This document shows positions 5,643-13,911 of a stretch of 28,814 bases of DNA, piece after piece (the stretch's first letter is position 1; every line of letters begins with the position of its first letter). The DNA is taken from assembly GCA_031281385.1 (NCBI GenBank), contig JAITFL010000131.1:1-28814 (forward strand), in the 5' to 3' direction. Below the pieces are notes generated by a model. That model was not told where the DNA came from, ran no database searches, and saw only the letters and a program-made list of their open reading frames with translations. A program made the translations under genes and the position numbers. The DNA comes from Holophagales bacterium (GTDB taxonomy: Bacteria; Acidobacteriota; Holophagae; Holophagales; Holophagaceae).

Positions 5643-7421
5643 CATTCCCCCAACCGCGCCAATTACCAAGTGCGCCCAGTACGCGACACCGCGTTTCAAG
5701 GGCTTGGCCGTGTACGTTGAGCGCAGCCTGTTGCCTTGTCCCAAAATGTGTTCGCCTTGCCATATTTCGGCGGTTGCTATTGGGGCGGAGAACGTGAATG
5801 TGGCCCTAAGATCGTGTCCGTTCCAAACGCGGCTGAGCTCTTCGCCATTTTCTAGGCGCACCCGGAGAGTGATTGGTTGAACGATTGATGCGCCATCTCC
5901 TGTGGCCCCGGCCAGCTCTATGGTAATTTCCCCGCTGCCTTGGGGTGTGCGATTAACGCTTGCGATGCGCCAAGCGAGCTTATCTGGCCGTACGCTGGTG
6001 GCATCCCATTTAGCGTTTGGGTTAAAGTAATTGTCCGCGATGCGTAACCTGATTTCGCTTTCCGTCCAGCCGCCATGCCATCCCTCTATGTGGTCTATGT
6101 ACCAAGTGCCCGCCTTGCCCCGCCCCCCCGGAAGCCCCCTTGACAAAAAGCTGTGGAGCCCATCAAGGACACCCGATGGAATTGGGTGCCTCGCATACCA
6201 TTCAGGGAAGAATGTCTCCATAAAAAAACGCTTTGAGGTAAACGCGGCGGTATATTCCTCTTTTAGGGTTTTGCTTGCAAACCAAGAGGAAAGGGGCTGA
6301 TACAGCGGATATTCGTTGGGCAGGTCGAGGCCAGCGGCTCCGCCGAAAAACTGATCCCCAACTTGGTTCAGCGCCGCCAATTCGGGCACAATGCGCTGTT
6401 GGAGCGGGTCAAAGGAGATATTTGAAATATAGGCCAATGTGGGCGAAGCCAATGCGCTGCTGGCATTTTTTGGCAAATCCACGATAGACAGTATCGGGTA
6501 CGGGTACGGGCCAAACTGCTGCTCTAGGCGGCGCAGGGCGTTCCATGTAGCTTCTTTCAGGCGCGGCAATTGATCGCCATTTTTGGGTATGCAGTAGAAA
6601 TAGACCTGCACATCTCCATAGCTCATCCTGCTCAGGCCCCAGCTTCCACTGGGCGCTGCCGCCCATGAAAAATCCTTTACGTCTTCGGCGTGAATTTTAT
6701 AAATAAAATACAGTCTTCTGTCTGGATCGTGGGTGGCCTCGACTATCCTTCCAAGTGAATCTGTCAGGTAATTTCCAGCATCATCCATCGGCAGCAGCAC
6801 TGTTCCGGTGTTGGCCAATTGCAGCAAATTTGGCAAACTGAGTTCCACATCAAAAACGGCGTGGTCGCCGCTAAAGGCGGCATTTTCTGGCAATGGGGCC
6901 GAAAGCCAGCGGTCTCCTTTGTACGTTCCAAGTTTTGGGTACCACAGCGACGCTACCAAGTAATGCCCCGCCCAGCCGCTTCCAGCCTTGATCATAGGGA
7001 ATTGGGCGACCCAAGACATTATGACTTGGACGCTCTCGTTGGGTGCAATGGGCGCCGGGAGCTTTACCCAATAAATCGTGTCGCCTTCCGCCAACCTGCC
7101 GTCCAGCGCGGCACCATTGCAGTTTGCGGCGATGATTTTGCAGGCGCCTGGCTTCGCCTTGCCGCCAATGCCACCTTTGGAATGGGCGGCAGAATTCAAA
7201 TAGAGGCAAAAGGGCAGCTCTTGAGTCGGCACTGTGCCAGTGTTTTGCCAGGTCAGCTTCATTCGGCCTTCAAATTTTTTTGAGGGCCAATCCAGTGCCC
7301 CCTTTATCTCATAGTGGGTCGCCCTGCGGCTCTTGGGTGCATCAAACCATTGTTCGGGGGAACCGCCGCAGAGCCTAGAACTAGCCAACAAGAAGCAAAA
7401 GGTGAGCAAAAAGGGGCGCAT
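5619..7421 (-). CDS. Exported M1-aminopeptidase-like protein lacking the zinc site
   Basis: This is a 600-residue secreted protein (signal peptide MRPFLLTFCFLLASSRLCGG) with the layout of an M1 (gluzincin) peptidase. It has an N-terminal beta domain (LDWPSKKFEGRMKLTWQNTG, LPFCLYLNS), a WYPKLGTY segment, AEDVKDFSWAAAPS, a thermolysin-like helical domain from about residue 285, and a C-terminal beta domain with a final hydrophobic helix. In active members the helix reads HExxHQWxG and is followed by an NEGFA glutamate ligand. Here, counting from ATG 7421, the matching text is ALNQVGDQFFGG (about residues 351-362), then LSSWFAS. Both histidines, the glutamate and the third ligand are therefore gone while the flanking Q, aromatic and glycine remain. 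It is probably a pseudo-peptidase. ATG 7421 has CGGAG six bases upstream and is preferred over the GTG at 7436. Confidence 0.8.
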   Translation of the reverse strand: MRPFLLTFCFLLASSRLCGGSPEQWFDAPKSRRATHYEIKGALDWPSKKFEGRMKLTWQNTGTVPTQELPFCLYLNSAAHSKGGIGGKAKPGACKIIAANCNGAALDGRLAEGDTIYWVKLPAPIAPNESVQVIMSWVAQFPMIKAGSGWAGHYLVASLWYPKLGTYKGDRWLSAPLPENAAFSGDHAVFDVELSLPNLLQLANTGTVLLPMDDAGNYLTDSLGRIVEATHDPDRRLYFIYKIHAEDVKDFSWAAAPSGSWGLSRMSYGDVQVYFYCIPKNGDQLPRLKEATWNALRRLEQQFGPYPYPILSIVDLPKNASSALASPTLAYISNISFDPLQQRIVPELAALNQVGDQFFGGAAGLDLPNEYPLYQPLSSWFASKTLKEEYTAAFTSKRFFMETFFPEWYARHPIPSGVLDGLHSFLSRGLPGGRGKAGTWYIDHIEGWHGGWTESEIRLRIADNYFNPNAKWDATSVRPDKLAWRIASVNRTPQGSGEITIELAGATGDGASIVQPITLRVRLENGEELSRVWNGHDLRATFTFSAPIATAEIWQGEHILGQGNRLRSTYTAKPLKRGVAYWAHLVIGAVGGMLQGIGIG

Positions 7422-7472
7422 TGGATCTCCGAACACGGTTACAGAATTTTACTTTCCCGCCGCCGAAACATG

Positions 7473-7500
7473 TTGCAATTTTGCAAAAATCTGGTACCAT
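7473..7500 (+). promoter_or_regulatory. Probable promoter of the initiator tRNA
   Basis: TTGCAA (7473-7478), a 16-bp spacer, then TACCAT (7495-7500), with the mature tRNA beginning 12 bases later. Spacing fits a sigma-70-type promoter; both boxes are imperfect. Confidence 0.45.
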
Positions 7501-7511
7501 GATTATTCTGA

Positions 7512-7588
<77 letters not shown>

Positions 7589-7636
7589 ATCGTGTGTGCC
7601 GCAGACAGGCAGCGTGGGCAAACAATGCGGCGGGCT

Positions 7637-8443
7637 TCATTTTTTTGTGACGATGGCAGTCATGCTGTCGCAAAGATCATATATCTCGACGCCGCATCTG
7701 CAGCGGTAGGCGTTGTAGTCAAACTCGGTTGACTTGCACCTGTGGCACGCCTTGGGCAGTGTCGCCCTTCTGTAAACATGTATCGCGCCAACTTGCCCAT
7801 ATAGTTCGGCGAGTTCGTTTTCGCTGAAATATGCGCTTCTTGAATCGTGCATTTTGCAAAGCATCTCCAAATCCGCGCCATTCAATTTTTCTCTGCCCAG
7901 CCTCAACAAATGCTCAAAAGCTAGGACGATTGTCAGCGATGTTTGGGTAGGCTTTATTGCCTTTCTTTGGAATTTCCTGAAAATCTTTTCTAGCCTTTGG
8001 TGCTTCCAAAGGCTTTTTTTGAACATGCGATGCTGCGGAAGGCTTGTGTTGATGTCCTCTATGATGTACATCCCGCCTGATTTCAAAGCGGCGAAGCCAT
8101 GTTTGAAGCAACGCATTTGATGGCTTGGCACATGCGACCCATCCTCGATGATCAATTCGGGCGCATCAATGCTTTTTAAAAAAGTGGAAACGTCATGCTC
8201 TGAGCCTTGGTCGAGTTTTCGGTAGGCAATCCTTTCCCCTGTTGGCCATTGCTCCATCTGTCCGACAATGTCTGCACCTATGATGTTTGCATTTGGGAAC
8301 CTCTCCAGCAGCCAGCGGATGGAGTCGCCCATAAAAACACCAAATTCAACAATCAAACCTTCAATTGACTTTGGAAAATAGTTCTCATAGAAATCAACAT
8401 ATCCATGCCAAAACGCCTTGTCGCTCTGCCCTTCAAAGTTCAT
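7637..8443 (-). CDS. Class I SAM-dependent methyltransferase (MycE/TylF-like) with zinc-ribbon-like tail
   Basis: The 268-residue product has an AdoMet-binding Rossmann fold: LIVEFGVFMGDS (motif I, residues 31-41), NIIGADI (53-59), LIIEDGSHVPSHQ (97-109) and GGMYIIEDI (123-131). The DGSH-x3-H and IIED pattern is seen in the sugar/macrolide O-methyltransferase group (MycE, TylF) and in related cephalosporin-hydroxylase-like proteins, where the acidic residues and histidine bind metal. Beyond residue 225 there is a tail with CHRC (233-236) and CRC (248-250), which could form a small zinc ribbon; this is not a standard part of the family as I know it. No polyketide or sugar genes are nearby, so the substrate is unknown. 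The start at 8443 has only a weak GGAAA upstream. Confidence 0.75.
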   Translation of the reverse strand: MNFEGQSDKAFWHGYVDFYENYFPKSIEGLIVEFGVFMGDSIRWLLERFPNANIIGADIVGQMEQWPTGERIAYRKLDQGSEHDVSTFLKSIDAPELIIEDGSHVPSHQMRCFKHGFAALKSGGMYIIEDINTSLPQHRMFKKSLWKHQRLEKIFRKFQRKAIKPTQTSLTIVLAFEHLLRLGREKLNGADLEMLCKMHDSRSAYFSENELAELYGQVGAIHVYRRATLPKACHRCKSTEFDYNAYRCRCGVEIYDLCDSMTAIVTKK

Positions 8444-8870
8444 GTTCGTTTTCCAATGGCATGGGAACTCTTTTCACATTGCGCCCCTGCGATAAAGCGT
8501 GATCTTGCAAATGAGACAATTTGAAATCCACTGCCGTCAGACTGACAAAACTCTACCGCGCTGCCGCCGTGGGGGGGCGAAAACCGAGTGGCAGGTTGTC
8601 CAAAACTGATGGCCATGCGATCCCTCTTACAAAATATTTTACACGCAAAAACCCATTTCCGGCAAACCTTTCATAGATTTTTTCTGAGAAATGGACGTTG
8701 TTGGGACTCGACTTGACCCAGAGAATTCGGTAATGAGAGGTTTTCCAATATGTTTTTTTGGTTGCAAGTTGGTGTTGAGGGGTATTATTTCCCATAAGGA
8801 AACCTTAGCCCTTTTCAAAGCATTACATGGAAGCCCTTGCAATTTGGTATTATTTTTGCTAAATCTTTAC
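8444..8870. other. Divergent intergenic region, no gene seen
   Basis: 427 bp between the methyltransferase and transglycosylase starts, read outward in both directions. An open frame runs through its right half to the transglycosylase (back to 8691), but its residues do not look like a signal peptide or domain. It contains a G7 run at 8571-8577, a GTCAG-A-CTGAC dyad and AT-rich stretches near 8840-8868 that probably hold the transglycosylase promoter. I see no riboswitch or RNA gene. Confidence 0.5.
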
Positions 8871-9734
8871 ATGAGCCATCTTTTCACGGAGCTGCCATTG
8901 GGCAAGCTATTTAGGTTATTATTGGCGACAATCGCCATTCTGTCCGCCGCCTCGCTGGCAAAGGGGCAGCAGGCCCAGTATTTCTACACGTACATAGACC
9001 ACAACGGCAAAAAAATGATCAACAACATGCCCCCAAACTACATGAGGGGCAAGGGCTACACGCTCGTTGACGTAACCACTGGGCCATCCATTCGCCTGGC
9101 CATTACCCAGCGCCAGATGTCGCTGGTTTTGCGAAGCCCCGAAATGATTGCCCTGATTGACAAAATTTCTGCGGAACATGGCGTGGACACATGGCTTGTG
9201 CGGGCGGTCATCCAAGCGGAGAGCGCGTTCTACGAAAAGGCCAGAAGCAAAGCCGGCGCTTTGGGCCTGATGCAGTTGATTCCCGCCACTGCGGCTAGGT
9301 TCGGGGTGGTTGACCCATTCGACCCTGTCCAAAACATCACCGGTGGCGTCAAGTACCTGCGCTGGCTGATGGATTACTTCGGCAACGACTTCACCAAGGT
9401 CATAGCCGCCTACAACGCGGGCGAAAATGCGGTGAATAGGCACAATGGCATTCCGCCTTTCGCAGAAACTAGGGCGTACGTGCCCAAGGTGATGAACCTA
9501 TGGAAAAACAAATCAGTGGTGGAAGACCCTGCGGCAAAGGGCGCCATTGATTACCTGAACAAAGGCAAGGGCGGTTTTACCGTGGCCGCCAATTCAAGCG
9601 CCGCCAAGCCAGCCGCTGAACCCGCGCCTACCGCTGCCCGCAAACCACTGTACCGCTGGGAAGATGAAAAGGGACGGCCCTCAATCACGGACAGCCCGCC
9701 CCCAAAGGGCGCCAAGAACGTGAAGGTATATTAA
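8871..9734 (+). CDS. Exported SLT-type lytic transglycosylase flanked by two DUF4124-like segments
   Basis: It cleaves the MurNAc-GlcNAc bond of peptidoglycan, producing 1,6-anhydro ends in the periplasm. From ATG 8871 the product is 287 residues. A signal peptide ends near KGQ (31-33), followed by a DUF4124-like segment YFYTYIDHNGKKMINNMPP (37-55). The goose-lysozyme-like SLT domain (about 95-210) has catalytic E117 in IQAESAF, then GALGLMQLIP, ITGGVKYL, AAYNAGE and ETRAYV. After an Ala/Pro linker a second DUF4124-like segment YRWEDEKGRPSITDSPP closes the protein. All family motifs are intact. The frame is open back to 8691, but ATG 8871 is chosen because it directly precedes the signal peptide. 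A convergent Hpt gene follows after 17 bp. Confidence 0.9.
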   Translation: MSHLFTELPLGKLFRLLLATIAILSAASLAKGQQAQYFYTYIDHNGKKMINNMPPNYMRGKGYTLVDVTTGPSIRLAITQRQMSLVLRSPEMIALIDKISAEHGVDTWLVRAVIQAESAFYEKARSKAGALGLMQLIPATAARFGVVDPFDPVQNITGGVKYLRWLMDYFGNDFTKVIAAYNAGENAVNRHNGIPPFAETRAYVPKVMNLWKNKSVVEDPAAKGAIDYLNKGKGGFTVAANSSAAKPAAEPAPTAARKPLYRWEDEKGRPSITDSPPPKGAKNVKVY

Positions 9735-9751
9735 TTAGGAAAGTCCCAGCC

Positions 9752-10156
9752 TCAAGGCTGCTTCTCCAAGTACTCGCCAAGGGCCAGCCTGGCCTCTTCG
9801 TAGGCCCTCGTCAGCAGTTCAAATAGTACCTGTGGCGAAGCAGCAGAGGGATGGCCGGTGCTGTGTGCTTCAAGCAAGCCTGCGGCCGCCCTTAGGCGTG
9901 AGGCCCCCATGGTTCCGGCGGAACCCCTGATGGCATGCGAAATGTCCCTGATGGTAGCCAAGTCGCCAGAAATGACGGCTTGGCCTAATTTTTCCAGCCT
10001 TTGCGGCTGGTCTTGCTGAAAAATGCCCATCAGTTCTTCAAACAGACCCGTCTCCCCATCTCCGGCCTCAAAAATATGGGCAATCGCGACAAAGTCTAGC
10101 ACCGGAACTCTTTTCAGCTCGTCTGGCTGCTGGATGCCTAGCTCGGCGTGGGGCAT
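9752..10156 (-). CDS. Stand-alone histidine phosphotransfer (Hpt) protein
   Basis: This is a 134-residue cytoplasmic four-helix Hpt domain. The phosphorylatable histidine is H74 in ISHAIRGSAGTMGA, the standard AHxLKGSAxxxGA pattern; FEELMGIFQQDQPQRLEKL (about 39-57) and LRAAAGLLEAHS are the flanking helices. Such proteins relay phosphate between the receiver of a hybrid sensor kinase and a response regulator. No kinase or regulator is in this window, so the partners are elsewhere. The frame opens at 10234, but ATG 10156 has GGTG eight bases upstream and gives a normal-length Hpt protein. A CAGCC-TCAA-GGCTG hairpin (9747-9760) overlaps its stop. Confidence 0.88.
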   Translation of the reverse strand: MPHAELGIQQPDELKRVPVLDFVAIAHIFEAGDGETGLFEELMGIFQQDQPQRLEKLGQAVISGDLATIRDISHAIRGSAGTMGASRLRAAAGLLEAHSTGHPSAASPQVLFELLTRAYEEARLALGEYLEKQP

Positions 10157-10378
10157 GTTTTCACCACTATTGCAATCTAGCTGGGTTGGATGAACGAGAA
10201 GAATCATTCGGGCAGAAAGGGCCGACTCAGCCAAGGGGGTGCTGGCCGGCCCCGCTTTCCGCCTGACAGCGATTTGGGGAAGTCATACCAATCCCCAAAC
10301 TTACTTTATGCGACTAGCGGCAATGCAAGATGCCAATGCATCTAACTCTAATTATTCGTCCAATAGGTCACAGCCAGA

Positions 10379-10403
10379 CAAATTAATTTGGTAACAATAT
10401 TGT
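10379..10403. promoter_or_regulatory. Two adjacent perfect palindromes, possible operator
   Basis: CAAATTAATTTG (10379-10390) and ACAATATTGT (10394-10403) are each perfectly self-complementary and sit 3 bp apart, about 220 bp upstream of the Hpt start. Short AT-rich palindromes can arise by chance, so a binding-site role is tentative. Confidence 0.35.
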
Positions 10404-10449
10404 CATTTTTTGTTTTTGCGAAAGCATAAAAGGGGGGGATAATTGTTAA

Positions 10450-10493
10450 GCAAAAACCCGCGCAGCCAAGCAGAAGGCATGGCTGACGCGGGT
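10450..10493 (-). terminator. Intrinsic terminator after the M16 gene pair
   Basis: On the minus strand, ACCCGCGTCAGCCA pairs with TGGCTGCGCGGGT (13 pairs, one bulge, 11-nt loop), followed by TTTTTGCTT. It begins about 40 bp after the stop of the non-catalytic M16 gene. Confidence 0.8.
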
Positions 10494-10533
10494 GCGTCTT
10501 TTAATGCTGACAGAGGGCCAAACGCTTAGTGCG

Positions 10534-11937
10534 TCAGAAGCCAGGCCCTGCTATTGATTTTTCTGTCAACTGATTGGAATACTTTTCGGCTACAGGGCGG
10601 ATTTCGCTGGCCTTTCCCACAAGCACAAAGCACAGGTCGTCCAATGGGTAGTAGGTGGCAATGATGCGCTTTGCGTCCGCCAGTGTTACCGCGTCCACCT
10701 TTGCAACAAAGTCGTTGACTTCAGAATCAGTCCAGCCATTGATCTGCAGGCTTGCCAAAAGGCCTGCCAATTGAGAGCCGGTTTCAAATGTGTCCGGTGG
10801 GAATGAGCCCTTGATGTAAGCCTTGGCTGAATTAAGGCCCTCTTCCGTGACGCCCTTTTCGTGAAGCTCTTTCAGTGTTTCTAGGGCAAGGTCAATGGCT
10901 CTTTCGGTGGTGGCGTTGGCCGTGAAACTGGCGATGACGAAAGTGCCCCCGCCCTTGTTTTGGCTGAAGCCTGCGTTTGCGCCGTAGGTCAGGCCAGAGT
11001 TGATCCTCAACGCTGTGTTGATCATCGAAGTGAAGCGACCGCCAAACAGCGTGTTTACCACCTGTATGGCCACCCTGTCCGGGTTGCTGGAGTCAACACC
11101 GACATTGCCGATGATGAAGTAGGTCTGCGTCGCGTCTGGCTTGTCCACCAGCAGCACTTTTTTGCCCTCCACCTTTGACGGCTTGGGGATTGCCACCGGG
11201 CGCGGCTTTTCCTTGGAGTTCCAAGAGCCAAAGCTGGCCGAGATCATTTTTTCCATCTCCGCCGTTTTGAAATCACCCACGGCCACAAAGATGGCGTTGG
11301 AAGGCGCATAGTGCGATTTGTAGCAGTCCAGCACGTCGCTGTGCGTCAGAGAGGACAGGGACGCCTCGTCGCTGCTCCTTCCGTAGGGGTGCGAGCCATA
11401 GAAGAACGATGCGAAGTAGCGCCCCATCACGCCGCTGGCGCTGTCTCTGGATGCGCGCATGGAGTCTAGGGACTGGGCCTTTAGCTTTTGGAACTCGTCC
11501 TCTGGAAACGTTGGCCGCATCACCAACTCGGCAAATAGATCCATGCCCTTTGAAATGTCCTTTGACATAAACTGGGCATAGCACATCGAAGAATCCGCGC
11601 CAGCGCCAGCGCCAAAGGACGCGCCCATAGAATCAAGGGCCTCTGATATTTGAAGCGCGTCATATTTTTTGGTGCCTTTCCGCAAAAGGCCAGCCGTTAT
11701 TCCCGCAATCCCCTCTTTGCCGGCAGGGTCGGACGTGGTGCCGGTGCGAAAGGCCAGCCGCAGATCAACCAAGGGAACTTTGTGCTGCTCCATGATCAGT
11801 ACTGTCATCCCATTTTTCAGCACAGTCTTTTTGTAGGGCGGCATCTTTACGCTTTGGGCCGACGCCGGGGCAAACGCAGCGCAGCAGACGACCGCCGCGC
11901 AGCATGTCTTTGCAATTAGCTTTGCTAGGATATTCAT
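10534..11937 (-). CDS. Exported M16-family protein lacking the HxxEH zinc motif
   Basis: The 467-residue product has a signal peptide (MNILAKLIAKTCCAAVVCCAAFAPASAQ) and two M16 half-domains. In the first, LKNGMTVLIMEQHKVPLVDLRLAFRTGT fits the family, but where active members have HxxEH the text is GIAGITAGLLRKGT, shortened by three residues and without ligands. The second half has SGLTYGANAGFS and TADAKRII-like helices typical of the partner subunit (R/Y glycine-rich region). Inactive M16 chains usually pair with an active chain, as in mitochondrial processing peptidase and bacterial heterodimeric M16 enzymes. Its ATG overlaps the stop of the active M16 gene (ATGA) and has GGAG upstream, so the two should be translationally coupled and form a periplasmic heterodimer. 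A strong terminator follows. Confidence 0.92.
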   Translation of the reverse strand: MNILAKLIAKTCCAAVVCCAAFAPASAQSVKMPPYKKTVLKNGMTVLIMEQHKVPLVDLRLAFRTGTTSDPAGKEGIAGITAGLLRKGTKKYDALQISEALDSMGASFGAGAGADSSMCYAQFMSKDISKGMDLFAELVMRPTFPEDEFQKLKAQSLDSMRASRDSASGVMGRYFASFFYGSHPYGRSSDEASLSSLTHSDVLDCYKSHYAPSNAIFVAVGDFKTAEMEKMISASFGSWNSKEKPRPVAIPKPSKVEGKKVLLVDKPDATQTYFIIGNVGVDSSNPDRVAIQVVNTLFGGRFTSMINTALRINSGLTYGANAGFSQNKGGGTFVIASFTANATTERAIDLALETLKELHEKGVTEEGLNSAKAYIKGSFPPDTFETGSQLAGLLASLQINGWTDSEVNDFVAKVDAVTLADAKRIIATYYPLDDLCFVLVGKASEIRPVAEKYSNQLTEKSIAGPGF

Positions 11938-13268
11938 TTTTTGGTCTCCTCAGGGATCAATGTGGCCACCGTGCGGTTGTTTTCAGCGAAATACTGCTTT
12001 GCTACCCGCTGGACGTCTGCCAGCGTCACCTTGTTCATCTCTGCCGTTTCGCTGAACAGTTTTTTGTAGTCGCCATAAAAGACTTCATAAGTGCCCAAGC
12101 TGCTGGCGCGGCCGTTGATGGTTTGGATGCTCCTGTAGAACCCTGCCAGCATCTGGTTTTTGGCCTTTGCCAGTTCGCTTTCTGTCACCTCGCCATCGGC
12201 GATTTTTGCCAATTCCTCGTACAGCGCCTTCTCGCAGGCCACGGGGTCAACCCCCGCCCTTGGGCGGACGCTGAACGTAAAGAGCCCTGGGTCCAGCCCT
12301 GCCATGTTGCCACTGCCGACCCCAAGCGCCAACTGGTCTTTGTCAACCAAACGCTGGTGGAGCCTAGAGCTGTTGCCGGAGCTGAGGATGTTGTCCAGCA
12401 ACTCCAGCGCGCAATAGTCGGGGTGGCCGATTTCAGGCACATGGTAGGCGACTAGGAGTATCGGCATCTGCGCCGGCTTTCTGACCGTAGTCCTTCTTTC
12501 GCCCAGTTGGGGCGGCTCTACGGTGTTGACCTTTGTGGGTAGGTCTCTTGCGGGGATAGGCTCTAGGTACTTCTCGGCCAAGCGAATCACTTCGGCAGCC
12601 GACACCGCGCCCACCACCACCAAAGTGGCGTTGTTTGGGGCATAGCCAACTTGCCAGTGGTTTTTCAGGTCTTCCATCTTCCACGTCTGAATGTCGCTCA
12701 TCCAGCCAATGACGGGCCAAGAGTACGGGTGGGCAATGAACGCGGTGGCCGAAAGTTGCTCGCGCAGCAGGCCGCCATTGTTGTTGTCAACGCTCATACG
12801 CCTTTCGTTGGCCACGACGCCGCGCTCGGAAGCGATCATGTCTGGGTCGAATGACAAATCGCGGATTCGGTCGGCCTCCAAGTCAAATATCTTTTCGAGG
12901 TTTGCGCTCCCCGCTGGAAACCAATCTTGGTACGCGGTCACGTCTTGGGATGTATAGGCGTTGTTGCTGCCCCCAAGGTCTTCCATCACGCGGTCGAATT
13001 CTTTGGGCCCATATTTTTTGGCCCCGTTGAACATCATGTGTTCAAAAAAGTGGGAAATGCCCGTCGTCCCCGGCCTTTCGTTTCTGGAACCCACCTTGAA
13101 ATAGGTGTAAAAGGCCACGTTGGGGATGGCGTTGTCTTCTTGCACCAGAATCTTCATGCCATTCTTCAGCGTGTGGGTCTTGACGTCGAAGGACTGGGCA
13201 GAAAGCGGCTGGAACAGTGCTGGCGCGGCCAGCAGTATTGCGTATGCGGCTAATATAGCATGACGCAT
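11934..13268 (-). CDS. Exported zinc metallopeptidase, M16 family (catalytic partner)
   Basis: The 444-residue product has a signal peptide (MRHAILAAYAILLAAPALFQPLSA). The catalytic motif is in GISHFFEHMMFNG: zinc ligands H73 and H77 and general base E76; ERGVVANERRM supplies the third ligand at about E155. The second half-domain (about 230-444) has SSRLHQRLVDKDQLALGVGS and later helices of the family. It should degrade peptides or short proteins in the periplasm together with the non-catalytic chain encoded next. The frame runs to 13298, but ATG 13268 follows AGGAGG at ideal spacing, so it is the start. Substrate unknown. Confidence 0.95.
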   Translation of the reverse strand: MRHAILAAYAILLAAPALFQPLSAQSFDVKTHTLKNGMKILVQEDNAIPNVAFYTYFKVGSRNERPGTTGISHFFEHMMFNGAKKYGPKEFDRVMEDLGGSNNAYTSQDVTAYQDWFPAGSANLEKIFDLEADRIRDLSFDPDMIASERGVVANERRMSVDNNNGGLLREQLSATAFIAHPYSWPVIGWMSDIQTWKMEDLKNHWQVGYAPNNATLVVVGAVSAAEVIRLAEKYLEPIPARDLPTKVNTVEPPQLGERRTTVRKPAQMPILLVAYHVPEIGHPDYCALELLDNILSSGNSSRLHQRLVDKDQLALGVGSGNMAGLDPGLFTFSVRPRAGVDPVACEKALYEELAKIADGEVTESELAKAKNQMLAGFYRSIQTINGRASSLGTYEVFYGDYKKLFSETAEMNKVTLADVQRVAKQYFAENNRTVATLIPEETKK

Positions 13269-13423
13269 GAAACCTCCTCGAAATCTGGCAGGGCACAATT
13301 GCCTGCGCGATGTAGGTCATTCTATTGCTAAATGCTTGAATTATCAATATTCGTTTTTGTTTCTTGAAGGTGGTGAAAAAGTACATTTTTGTTAAAAATA
13401 TTTTTCCCTGTCATTTTTTGCGC

Positions 13424-13429
13424 TATACT
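13424..13429 (+). promoter_or_regulatory. Possible -10 box for the small basic protein gene
   Basis: GCGCTATACTTTAG contains TATACT at 13424-13429, 60 bp upstream of the ATG at 13489, preceded by T-rich DNA without a clear -35. The same TATACT hexamer lies upstream of murA. Confidence 0.4.
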
Positions 13430-13488
13430 TTAGCCACCGAGAACTTGCCGGGGGGCAGGCGGGCTGCATAACAAAATACAAGGCCAAA

Positions 13489-13755
13489 ATGAGAAGAGTT
13501 GCATATACTCGAACTAGGTGGGGTACTGGAGAGCAGCAGCGCAAGCTCGCCTACCGAAGCCTGCCGGCTTGGCGCTACAAAGACTCGTTTCGCCTGAAGA
13601 GTAAAAAGAAGAAGACGCTTATTGTTCCGCCGCTTCCGCCTGTACACGAACTTCTGATCTACATCTTAAAGCGCAGGCACGGACTCAAGTACGACATGCT
13701 CGTCGAGCGGAAGAACAATAGCAGGATCCGCCTGTATATCCACCGCGTTGATTAA
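13489..13755 (+). CDS. Small, very basic orphan protein (88 residues)
   Basis: I do not recognise the family. The product is rich in Arg, Lys and Tyr: MRRVAYTRTRWGTGEQQRKL, then SLPAWRYKDSF, a KSKKKK cluster, a TLIVPPLPPVHELLIYILKR hydrophobic/proline stretch, and a basic end NNSRIRLYIHRVD. The composition suggests nucleic-acid or ribosome binding, but this is inference. In favour of a real gene: the frame closes naturally with TAA, many codons end in C or G as in neighbouring genes, and a TATACT box lies upstream. Against: the ribosome-binding site is poor (AAGG seven bases before ATG) and CGA, CTC and CTT codons are commoner than in neighbours. It is followed by the hairpin-rich non-coding region, which could be its 3' UTR or a partner RNA. 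Confidence 0.55.
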   Translation: MRRVAYTRTRWGTGEQQRKLAYRSLPAWRYKDSFRLKSKKKKTLIVPPLPPVHELLIYILKRRHGLKYDMLVERKNNSRIRLYIHRVD

Positions 13756-13855
13756 TTTAACCTCGATCCACTTGCAAATTATCTGCCCGCCCATCGAAGC
13801 CATATCCATGTATCAGCCTCTAAATAGGGCAGTAGGCGAAGCGAGGACAAGGGGT

Positions 13856-13911
13856 CTGGGGAGTAATGAAGGGTGGACTCGCATGCGAGGCCGCCCTGAA
13901 TGAATCCCCAG
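13856..13911. other. Long hairpin with symmetrical internal loop
   Basis: Outer stem CTGGGGA/TCCCCAG (7 bp) and an internal loop of 7 nt on each side (GTAATGA opposite GAATGAA). The inner stem AGGGTGG/CCGCCCT (one G-T) encloses the perfect palindrome CTCGCATGCGAG. As RNA this would be a very stable extended hairpin. Confidence 0.75.

Larger units (their letters stand above)
10157..10533. other. Intergenic region with palindromes upstream of the Hpt gene
   Basis: 377 bp with no convincing gene. It holds an 8-bp inverted repeat TTTGGGGA/TCCCCAAA (10274-10300), two adjacent AT-rich palindromes (10379-10403), a G7 run at about 10433-10439 and the terminator of the upstream M16 gene. The Hpt promoter should be here. 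Confidence 0.5.
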
